From NCBI GenBank assembly GCA_029260795.1, contig JAJDCO010000149.1, forward strand, positions 62,001 through 126,000: a stretch of DNA of 64,000 nucleotides, in the 5' to 3' direction. Both the position numbers and the translations under genes were made by a program. The DNA comes from Planctomycetota bacterium. GTDB taxonomy: Bacteria; Planctomycetota; OFTM77. Below the pieces are notes generated by a model. It was not told the DNA's origin, searched no databases, and was given only the letters and a program-made list of their open reading frames with translations. Below, in pieces: positions 8,360-15,890 of this stretch (positions are counted from its first letter, which is position 1; each line of letters starts with the position of its first letter).

Positions 8360-9760
8360 ATGGCAGTGACCGAGGTTCCTTGGGAGCAGCGCACCGAAGC
8401 GGCGGCCGAAGAGCCGCTCCTCACGGGGACTCCCACCTTCACGAGCATCACGCGCGACATCTCGGCGCCCCTCGAGCGCCGGGCGAGCCTGGCTTGGTGG
8501 GTGGCGTTCCTCGTCGCTCTCTCCATGCTCGGCTTGGGCTTTTGGCTGGTCGTCGACACGATTCGGACCGGCATCGGTCTGTGGGGCCTCAACCGAACCG
8601 TCGGGTGGGGCTTCGCGATCACGAACTTCGTGTTCTGGGTCGGTATCGGCCATGCCGGCACTGCGATCTCCGCGATCCTCCTGCTGCTCCGACAGCGCTT
8701 CCGCACCTCGATTGCGCGAGCGGCTGAGGCGATGACCATCTTCGCGGTCATGTGTGCCGGCATCTTCCCGCTCATTCACATGGGTCGCCCGTGGCTGGCG
8801 ATGTGGGTCTTTCCGTATCCGAACTCCCGGGGCGCACTCTGGCTGAACTTCCGCTCGCCGCTCCTGTGGGACGTGTTCGCGATCGGCACCTACTTCACGG
8901 TGTCGTTGCTGTTCTGGTACGTGGGGCTGGTTCCGGATCTGGCGACGGTGCGCGACCGGGCGTCGGGGATCCGCAAGCGAATCTACGGCTGGCTGAGCCT
9001 GGGCTGGAACGGCTCGACCCGGACCTGGCAGCGCTACGAAAAGGCTTGCCTGCTCTTGGCGGGTCTGGCGACGCCGTTGGTCGTGTCGGTGCATACGGTC
9101 GTGTCGTTCGACTTTGCGACCAGCGTGATCCCGGGTTGGCACACGACGATCTTCCCGCCGTACTTCGTGGTCGGGGCGCTCTTCAGCGGCTTCGCGATGG
9201 TGATGACGCTCTTGATCATCACGCGTCGGGTGCTGCATCTCGAGGCCTTCATCACCGTGGGCCACCTCCAGGCGATGGCCAAGATCATCTTGGCAACGGG
9301 CTCACTGGTCGGGGTCGCCTACGGCACCGAGCTGTTCATGGCTTGGTACAGCGGCAACCCGTACGAGCGCTTCACGTTCTTCAACCGGGCCTTCGGGCCC
9401 TATGCCTGGGCCTACTGGCTGATGGTGTTCTGCAACGTGATCGTGCCCCAGATCTTCTGGTCGGCGCGCGCCCGCCGCTCGATCGCCGTGCTCTTCACGG
9501 CCTCGATCCTGGTCAACGTCGGCATGTGGTTCGAGCGTTTCAACATCGTGGCGACCTCGTTGGCTCGGGACTTCCTGCCTTCGTCCTGGAGTCACTACAC
9601 GCCGAGCTGGGTCGAGGTGGGCATCCTCCTGGGCAGCTTCGGTCTGTTCTTCACCTGCTACCTGCTGTTCGTGCGGTTCGCGCCAGTGATCTCCTACCAC
9701 GAGGTCAAGCACACCCTCGCCGAGCAGCAATCGGGAGACTCTGAACATGCTCACGACTGA
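8360..9760 (+). CDS. actC: ACIII subunit C: NrfD/PsrC-like quinol-oxidising membrane protein
   Basis: A 466-residue integral membrane protein with about ten hydrophobic helices, of the NrfD/PsrC family. In ACIII, ActC binds menaquinol near the periplasmic face next to ActB. The ATG at 8360, four bases after the actB stop, is preferred over the longer open frame because it begins with a hydrophilic cytoplasmic tail and then the first helix near LAWWVAFLVALSMLGLGFWL. Conserved-looking features include GWGFAITNFVFWVGIGHAGT and HMGRPW, both typical of the family. It overlaps actD by 14 bases. Confidence 0.92.
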   Translation: MAVTEVPWEQRTEAAAEEPLLTGTPTFTSITRDISAPLERRASLAWWVAFLVALSMLGLGFWLVVDTIRTGIGLWGLNRTVGWGFAITNFVFWVGIGHAGTAISAILLLLRQRFRTSIARAAEAMTIFAVMCAGIFPLIHMGRPWLAMWVFPYPNSRGALWLNFRSPLLWDVFAIGTYFTVSLLFWYVGLVPDLATVRDRASGIRKRIYGWLSLGWNGSTRTWQRYEKACLLLAGLATPLVVSVHTVVSFDFATSVIPGWHTTIFPPYFVVGALFSGFAMVMTLLIITRRVLHLEAFITVGHLQAMAKIILATGSLVGVAYGTELFMAWYSGNPYERFTFFNRAFGPYAWAYWLMVFCNVIVPQIFWSARARRSIAVLFTASILVNVGMWFERFNIVATSLARDFLPSSWSHYTPSWVEVGILLGSFGLFFTCYLLFVRFAPVISYHEVKHTLAEQQSGDSEHAHD

Positions 9761-10337
9761 GCCGGGCGGCGTCACCACTGCGACGGCCCCGCGCGAGTGG
9801 AGCCCGACGCGGAGGATTCACGCCTTGATCTTCTCGGACCCGGAACGCACGGTCCAAGCGGTGCGACTGCTGAAGTCCCGCAACTTCATCGTCGTCGACG
9901 TCCACACTCCTTTTCCCATTCATGGGCTCGAGGAGGAGCTGGGCCTGCGTCCCACTCGACTGGGCGTGGTGACTCTCGTCGCCGGTATCGTGGGGGGCTT
10001 GATCGCACTCTGGTTCCAGATCTGGGTGCACACCGTCGACTGGCCGATCGACATCGGCGGCAAGGACGATCTGGCGTTGCCGGGCTTGGTACCCGTGACT
10101 TTCGAGATGATCGTGCTCGCGGCGGCGCTCGCGACCGTCTTCGGGCTGCTCTGGCGCCGCGGCTTGTATCCGCGCCTCGAAGGGGAGCGTGTCGCTCTGC
10201 CGCATTCGCGCGTGACCGATGATCGGTTCGCCGTCCTGGTCGACGAGCGCAACGCGCGCTTCGATCCGCGACGGTTCGTCGAGACCTGTCGCGAGCTCGA
10301 GGTCGAGGAGGTCATCGAAGGATGGAAGGTGCAATGA
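9747..10337 (+). CDS. actD: ACIII subunit D (DUF3341 membrane protein)
   Basis: A 196-residue protein of the DUF3341/ActD type. A soluble N-terminal part (IFSDPERTVQAVRLLKSRNF, then VHTPFPIHGLEEELGL) is followed by two membrane helices around residues 70-92 and 113-135. ActD is a structural membrane subunit of ACIII without known cofactors. It overlaps actC by 14 bases, and its stop overlaps the actE start in an ATGA arrangement. Both overlaps indicate translational coupling and fixed stoichiometry. Confidence 0.9.
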   Translation: MLTTEPGGVTTATAPREWSPTRRIHALIFSDPERTVQAVRLLKSRNFIVVDVHTPFPIHGLEEELGLRPTRLGVVTLVAGIVGGLIALWFQIWVHTVDWPIDIGGKDDLALPGLVPVTFEMIVLAAALATVFGLLWRRGLYPRLEGERVALPHSRVTDDRFAVLVDERNARFDPRRFVETCRELEVEEVIEGWKVQ

Positions 10338-10921
10338 ACCGTCGGTCGAATGGGCGACTCTGGGTGGGTGGACTGCTCTCGGCAGTCCTCGTGATCGGTT
10401 GCGGGGCCGAAGGAGATCGAACCGGCTACATCGTGTTGCCCGACATGGTCGAGTCGGTGGCCGTGGACACGTTCGAGCGCGATGCGTTCTCGCCGACCGG
10501 CAGTGCTCTGCGGCAGGCGCCGGAAGGAGCGGTTCCCTTCGGAGTCGCCTTCGATGGCTACGGCCCGGGTCCCGAGGAAGCGGCGCGCTCGGGTCGTGAG
10601 CTGACGAACCCGCTCACTGGTACCGTCGCGGAGCTGACGCGAGGTCGCCACCTCTACGAGACGTTCTGTCAGGTGTGCCACGGACCGGCCGGCGATGGGG
10701 ACGGACCGGTGATCGGTGCGTTTCCGAATCCGCCGAGCCTGCTCGCCGATCACGCCCGGTCGATGCCAGACGGCCAGCTCCGCCACGTCATCAGTCGGGG
10801 GCAGGGCATCATGGTGTCCTACGCCAGTCAGGTGCGACCCGAGGATCGCTGGCTCCTCGTGCTGTATCTGCGCAAGCTGCAAGGTGTCGATGGAGGCACG
10901 ACAGAGGAGGGCTCGAAATGA
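10334..10921 (+). CDS. actE: ACIII subunit E: monoheme cytochrome c lipoprotein
   Basis: A 195-residue exported cytochrome. The signal sequence ends in the lipobox VIGC (Cys23). One class I heme motif, CQVCH, lies at residues 112-116, with GIMVSYASQV downstream providing a plausible methionine axial ligand. The ATG at 10334 is chosen over an in-frame ATG at 10322 because GGAAGG lies just upstream and the ATGA overlap with actD is exact. ActE accepts electrons from ActA and is a candidate donor to periplasmic acceptors, which here could be nitrogen-oxide reductases since no oxidase is encoded nearby. The last point is inference. Confidence 0.92.
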   Translation: MNRRSNGRLWVGGLLSAVLVIGCGAEGDRTGYIVLPDMVESVAVDTFERDAFSPTGSALRQAPEGAVPFGVAFDGYGPGPEEAARSGRELTNPLTGTVAELTRGRHLYETFCQVCHGPAGDGDGPVIGAFPNPPSLLADHARSMPDGQLRHVISRGQGIMVSYASQVRPEDRWLLVLYLRKLQGVDGGTTEEGSK

Positions 10922-12024
10922 TCGAATCCCCTTGGATTCGGAAGGAGTCGACGGCGCGGCTCCGTTGGGTCGTGGCCAGCGCCGTCGCCGGTCTCGCGCT
11001 CGTGCTGGGACTGGTCTTCGACGTCCAGCGTACCTTCGGTGCGTTGCTGGTGGCGGGAATCTTCGGCGCCTCGTTGGCACTCGGAGCACCGCTCTTGGCG
11101 GCCGTGCTCACGGTGTGCGGGGCGAGCTGGTGGCATCCGCTTCGGACGATCGTCGCGACCTTGGGCCGCACCCTCGTCGTCCCGTGCGGCGTGATCTTCG
11201 CCACCCTCGCCGCCGGGCTCTGGTTCCTCTACCCGTGGGCGGACTCCGAGGTGGTGGCTCACAGTGAGCTGCTTCAGATGAAGTCGGTGTGGCTGAACCC
11301 GTTCTTCTTCTTGGCCCGCGCGGCCGTCGTGCTGCTGCTGTGGCTCGGGATGACCGGCGCACTCCTCCGGAGCTTGGGGAGCGGATCCGCCGCGACAGGC
11401 TCTCGGCGGACGGCCGCTCTGTTCCTCGTGACGTTCGCGTTCACGATCTCGATCGCCGGCTGGGATTGGCTCATGTCGCTCGAGCCCGAGTGGTTCAGCA
11501 CCATGGTCGGAGTCTCGCAGTTCGCCGGCCTGTTCCTGGGCGCCATCGCGGTGCTCACCCTCGTCTCGCAAACCGGTCTCGGCCGTTGGCTGGGTATCTC
11601 TTTCGATCGACCCGAGCAACGTCACGATCTGGGCAAGATGCTCTTCGCCTTCTCGATGTTCTGGGCGTACATCTGGTTCTGCGAGATGATGCTGATCTGG
11701 TACGCCAACATCCCTGAGGAGACCTCGCACTTCGCCGTGCGATGGCAAGGCGGCTGGACACTGCTCTTTTGGCTCAGCCCGATCCTCAACTTCGTGGTGC
11801 CGTTCTTCATCTTGCTGCCGACCGCCACCAAGCGCCATTCAACGACGCTCGTTCAGGTCGCCTTGACGATCCTCGCCGGTCGTTGGCTCGATCTGTACCT
11901 CTGGGTCGGACCGACCCAGGGCGAAGCACCGACGTTCCCCTTCCTGGCCGTCATCGCGACGATCGGTGTGCTGGCCGGCATGATGCTGACCCTGAATCGG
12001 AGCCAGCCGGTCGCCAAGGAGTAA
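10918..12024 (+). CDS. actF: ACIII subunit F: membrane protein
   Basis: A 368-residue, roughly ten-helix membrane protein matching ActF, the shorter paralogous relative of the NrfD-like subunit. The segments ISIAGWDWLMSLEPEWFSTM and FWAYIWFCEMMLIWYANIPE are characteristic of this subunit. The ATG at 10918 overlaps the actE stop in an ATGA arrangement; the longer open frame is ignored. In known complexes ActF is proposed to participate in proton translocation, although it lacks cofactors. It is the last gene of the plus-strand operon. No clear hairpin with a T-run was seen in the 120 bases before the convergent gene. Confidence 0.9.
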   Translation: MIESPWIRKESTARLRWVVASAVAGLALVLGLVFDVQRTFGALLVAGIFGASLALGAPLLAAVLTVCGASWWHPLRTIVATLGRTLVVPCGVIFATLAAGLWFLYPWADSEVVAHSELLQMKSVWLNPFFFLARAAVVLLLWLGMTGALLRSLGSGSAATGSRRTAALFLVTFAFTISIAGWDWLMSLEPEWFSTMVGVSQFAGLFLGAIAVLTLVSQTGLGRWLGISFDRPEQRHDLGKMLFAFSMFWAYIWFCEMMLIWYANIPEETSHFAVRWQGGWTLLFWLSPILNFVVPFFILLPTATKRHSTTLVQVALTILAGRWLDLYLWVGPTQGEAPTFPFLAVIATIGVLAGMMLTLNRSQPVAKE

Positions 12025-12145
12025 GCGAAACCTCGTGACCCCGCGCTCAGCGGACGCCATTTCGGAGTGCCCGCGGTCGCTCAGCACCGATGCCGGAGAG
12101 GGGCCGAGTGCCGGGTCATTCGTCCTTCGAGGGCGGCCCGCCTCT

Positions 12146-13393
12146 TCAGGGAGTGCAGGCTCTCATCTCTTTGCGCTTCAGTCGGCGCTCGAACATCCAA
12201 CGAAAGACTCGTGCCTGAAGCCGGCGGCGCAGCTCGGCTCTCCAGTAGCGCTCGGGGTTCTGGGCCAAGGAGCGGCACTCCTCCGGCAAGAGCACCAGCG
12301 AGACGTGGACGTTGGGTGCCAGCCCGATTGGTAGGCCGTGGCGCTGGCAGGCTTCGTAGAGGTGACCGAATACGGGGGCGAGGTCTTCGGCTTCCGGCGG
12401 ATCCCAGTCGGCCAGGTCGGTGCCCTCGAGTGGGCGGAAGACACAGACGGTGGGGATGGCACCCACCGAGGTGATCCAATCGATGGCGGCGATGCTCGAC
12501 TCGGGCGGCTCGAGACCCGCGATGATCTCGCCATTCGTCACCCAGGGCTCGCCGGGTACTGGCACGCGCTTGCCGAGAGCCGCGCAGTAGCGAATGGCAT
12601 CGAGGTAATGGTCGAGGCCGTACTCGCGATGTTTGCCGGGACAGAGCTCGGCAAAGCGAGCGCGGTCGAAGATCTCGAAGCAGAAAGAGACCCGGTTGAC
12701 GCCGATCTCGCGCAAGTGGTCGTAGCGGGAGAGGTCGCGATGCGGCGGAGTCTGAACACCGACCAGGAGACCGGTCTCGGCCTTGATGCGATGAATGAAC
12801 GGCTCGAGCAAGTCGAGATAGGTATCGCCTTCATAGTGCCCGGTATTGAAGTCGACGTAGGTGATGCCGCTCTCGCGGCGGGCGGCCTTCACGACCTCGA
12901 GCACCTCGTCGACGGTCTTCTCATCGGCGTCGTCCATGCCCAGGTTCAGGCCGACTGAGCAGAAGCGGCAGTTCTCGCGGTCGGGCTTGATCGTCCAGTA
13001 CTCGCAGACCTTGGCCGGATACACGCCGAGATACGTGCCTTGGAGCGTTCCGATCCGGGTCATCGGCTGCCCGCTGCTCGTCTTCTGGTCATACCAGGGA
13101 GGACACGGTGCCAGCTGCACCGGCGAGACCAGGACGCCGTCACGAGAGAGGAAGAGCGCCTCGGCGCGTCGCTCGAGACGATAGGGCGAGTGCTTGGCGA
13201 AAGGCTCACTCACCGGAACGTTGACCCAGAGGCCCGTGGGGAGCAAGAGCTCGAGCCCGCTGCCTAGCCCGGCGCGCGTGCGCAGGACCGGACGACCGTC
13301 ATCGCCGAGCAGCGTTGGATCGAGCTGCAAGCCTCGGCAATACAGATCCAGCTTGAGGCGGGCGGGATCCTCGATCGAGCGGCGAGTCGTCAT
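12146..13393 (-). CDS. Radical-SAM-like protein with a noncanonical cysteine motif
   Basis: A 415-residue protein that reads like a radical SAM enzyme. A cysteine cluster (Cys130, Cys142, Cys145) is followed by beta/alpha-type segments such as GITYVDFNTGHYEGDTYLDL, GLLVGVQTPPHRDLSRYDHL and GVNRVSFCFEIFD. The spacing is C-x11-C-x2-C rather than the usual C-x3-C-x2-C, so the cluster assignment is an inference. The ATG at 13393 is preferred over an upstream in-frame ATG at 13450 because a GAGG element lies about 9 bases before it. It stands alone between two plus-strand respiratory operons. Its substrate cannot be guessed; maturation of a respiratory cofactor or a nearby cytochrome is one possibility from context only. 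Confidence 0.65.
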   Translation of the reverse strand: MTTRRSIEDPARLKLDLYCRGLQLDPTLLGDDGRPVLRTRAGLGSGLELLLPTGLWVNVPVSEPFAKHSPYRLERRAEALFLSRDGVLVSPVQLAPCPPWYDQKTSSGQPMTRIGTLQGTYLGVYPAKVCEYWTIKPDRENCRFCSVGLNLGMDDADEKTVDEVLEVVKAARRESGITYVDFNTGHYEGDTYLDLLEPFIHRIKAETGLLVGVQTPPHRDLSRYDHLREIGVNRVSFCFEIFDRARFAELCPGKHREYGLDHYLDAIRYCAALGKRVPVPGEPWVTNGEIIAGLEPPESSIAAIDWITSVGAIPTVCVFRPLEGTDLADWDPPEAEDLAPVFGHLYEACQRHGLPIGLAPNVHVSLVLLPEECRSLAQNPERYWRAELRRRLQARVFRWMFERRLKRKEMRACTP

Positions 13394-13718
13394 GCGGGCG
13401 AACCTCGGATGGGCCGTGGAGTGAGACCGGCAATGGCCGGCAAACGCCATGCCTCCGGGTCATTCCCGGGCTCGGATCGACTGGGGCGGAAGGATCCGAT
13501 GAACACGGCGTTCAGAAAAGTCGTGAACCTTCCGACGATCATCATTGGCCCTACGACCGATCCGTCGTTCTCAGGTGTCTCGCGCTTGTGAATCGGTCCA
13601 ATTCAGACCTCGATGCGGTCGCGAAGTGTCACGCCGATGGGAAGTCGGGCCCCCGAAGGTTGCGGTCTTCGAGTTGCGATCGTGGCCGGAGTCAACCCGG
13701 ACCCTAGGAGATCCCGAC

Positions 13719-15890
13719 ATGACGCATTCTGACCCTCAGCCCTCTTCGGACAAGTCTCTTGCCTCGAACCGTTCGCAGCCGACACCTCAGGAGCTTGCCC
13801 GAAAGGGCTGGGCATCGCAGCTCGCGCTCCTGGTCTCGGCCTGGATTCTCATCGAAGGGCTGACGGGCCTTTGGATCTACCTGGCGCCCTTCTCGGTGAA
13901 TGCGCAGGTCCAGGTGCTGATCCACACCGCGCTCGGGCTGCTCTTCCTGGGACCCTACCTCTACTACCAGGTGAAGCACTGGCTGGTGTGGTATCGGCAG
14001 AAGCTCTCGGCTGCGATGGTTCTCGGCTACGCCTTGATGATCGCCTTACTCGTCTCAGCCGTCAGCGGTATCGCTCTGACATGGCAGGCGACGTTCGGTC
14101 CGAAGATTCAACGCCTCTGGGATCTCGTTCACCTGGTGTCGGGCATCTCCGCGCTCGGATTGCTCGTCTCTCACCTCGCGCTGGCCTGGCTCCGCCGACG
14201 CAGCACGCTGGTCAAGGCGCCCGAGCTCGCGAGGGCCCAATGGCGATTCGGGATAGCCTGCCTCGTCTCGGTGTTGGTCATCGCGATCACGATCGGTGGG
14301 CTGGCCGTTGCCTTGAAGGGCCCGAGCTATCGCTTGGAGGCGCCCGAGGGCTACACGCTGCCGGAGTTCTCGCAGCAGTTCGACGAGTACCGAGGCAACC
14401 CGTTTGCGCCCAGCTTCGCGCGCACCGAAGGTCAAGAGTTCATTCAGTCGGACCTGTTGGCGAACTCGGCTTCCTGCGGTACGTCGGGCTGTCACGATCA
14501 GATCCTGGCCGAATGGGAGCCGAGCGCGCATCGCTACTCGGCGATGAATCCGCCTTTCCAGCAAGTGCAGCAGAACTTCGCCGCCGATCGTGAGCCGGCA
14601 GAGACGCGGTACTGCGCGGGCTGCCATGACCCGATCTCGCTCTTCGCCGGCGCCAAGGACATCCACAACCTCGATCTGTCGGCTCCCGGCATGCAAGAAG
14701 GCATCTCGTGCGTCGGTTGCCACTCGATCTCGAAGGTCGATCAGCGTGGCAACGCAGACTACGTGCTGACACCGCCGGAGAAGTACCTCTGGGAGAGCAC
14801 GACGGGCGTGGGCAAGTTCCTCTCGGACTTCTTGATCCGCGCCTACCCGCGGCAGCATCTGGTCGACTACGACCGCAACGTGCTTCGAACGCCCGAGTAT
14901 TGCGGCTCCTGCCACAAGCAGTTCATTCCCGAGGCGCTCAATCGGTTCGGCTTCGTCGAGGGGCAGAATCAATATGACGAGTGGCGCAAGAGCCATTGGA
15001 ACTCGGACGATCCCGAGAAGAACCTGAGCTGCCGCGATTGTCACATGCGTCTCGTGCCCGACTCGACCGATCCGGGGCACGGGGAGGGCGGCGACCGTCG
15101 ACGCAGCGAGGACGACGGCGCGCACCGACACCACGGCTTCATCGCGGCCAATGTCTTCATTCCGGAGCTGCTCGACCTACCGGGTTGGGAGCGGCACGTG
15201 AAGCTGACCCAGGAGTGGATTCGCGGCGAAACGGTGCTGCCGGAGATCGCATCGATTTACCCGGAGGGGCCCGTGACCTCCTTGCAGGTCAAAGGCCCCG
15301 AGGCGGTACGACCGGGTGACGAGCTCACGCTGAGGATCGTGATCACCAATCGCAAGGCGGGTCACAACTACATTACGGGTCCGCTGGACTTCATCCGCTC
15401 GTGGATCCACCTGAAGGTCAAGGATGCCGATGGGCGCGTGCTGGGTGAGTGGGGGGCTCTCGATCCCGAGACGCGAAGAATCATGGATCGTCCGGGGCAG
15501 CTTCACGAGCTCGGCAACGCGCGCGATGAAGGAACGCTCGTCCTCGAGGCGCTGCCGATCAACGAGCGCGGCGAGCTTCTGATGAAGCACGAGCTGTGGA
15601 CGAAGGCCGGCGGCAAGGGCAAGCGCGTGATCTTCCCGCGGTACTCGGACTCGCAGGTCTTTCGCTTCGTCGTACCCGACGACATGAGCGGCTCTCTCGA
15701 GATCTCGGCCGACCTGCAGTACCGTCGATACCGGCAGGACTTCCTCGATACGGCACTGCCCGGTCTCGAGGAGACGTACGGCGTCTTTCAGCCGACGTTG
15801 ACGCAGTCCTCGTCCCAGCTGACGGTGCGCGTGGCTGCCGATGCCCCCGAGTCGAAGGCTCCGACCGAGGAAGAGAAGGGAGATGACTGA
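13719..15890 (+). CDS. Membrane b-type-like and pentaheme c-type cytochrome fusion (cytochrome c554 family)
   Basis: A 723-residue protein. The ATG at 13719 has TAGGAG 8 bases upstream. Residues about 31-200 hold five membrane helices with histidines at 69, 87, 138 and 152, positions compatible with a di-heme cytochrome b561-like domain. The exported part carries five heme sites: an atypical C-x4-CH (253-259) and CXXCH at 299, 331, 395 and 438, in a cytochrome c554-like arrangement. The last 200 residues look like a beta-sandwich (VTSLQVKGPEAVRPGDELTL). It could transfer electrons between the quinone pool and periplasmic partners. The closeness to nar and act supports a respiratory role, but the reaction is unknown. 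Its stop overlaps the next start by one base. Confidence 0.8.
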   Translation: MTHSDPQPSSDKSLASNRSQPTPQELARKGWASQLALLVSAWILIEGLTGLWIYLAPFSVNAQVQVLIHTALGLLFLGPYLYYQVKHWLVWYRQKLSAAMVLGYALMIALLVSAVSGIALTWQATFGPKIQRLWDLVHLVSGISALGLLVSHLALAWLRRRSTLVKAPELARAQWRFGIACLVSVLVIAITIGGLAVALKGPSYRLEAPEGYTLPEFSQQFDEYRGNPFAPSFARTEGQEFIQSDLLANSASCGTSGCHDQILAEWEPSAHRYSAMNPPFQQVQQNFAADREPAETRYCAGCHDPISLFAGAKDIHNLDLSAPGMQEGISCVGCHSISKVDQRGNADYVLTPPEKYLWESTTGVGKFLSDFLIRAYPRQHLVDYDRNVLRTPEYCGSCHKQFIPEALNRFGFVEGQNQYDEWRKSHWNSDDPEKNLSCRDCHMRLVPDSTDPGHGEGGDRRRSEDDGAHRHHGFIAANVFIPELLDLPGWERHVKLTQEWIRGETVLPEIASIYPEGPVTSLQVKGPEAVRPGDELTLRIVITNRKAGHNYITGPLDFIRSWIHLKVKDADGRVLGEWGALDPETRRIMDRPGQLHELGNARDEGTLVLEALPINERGELLMKHELWTKAGGKGKRVIFPRYSDSQVFRFVVPDDMSGSLEISADLQYRRYRQDFLDTALPGLEETYGVFQPTLTQSSSQLTVRVAADAPESKAPTEEEKGDD

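Noticed and set aside
13409..13591. Small plus-strand gene of 60 codons
   Set aside because: It overlaps the 5-prime end of the radical-SAM-like gene region, lacks a ribosome site and has no recognisable content.
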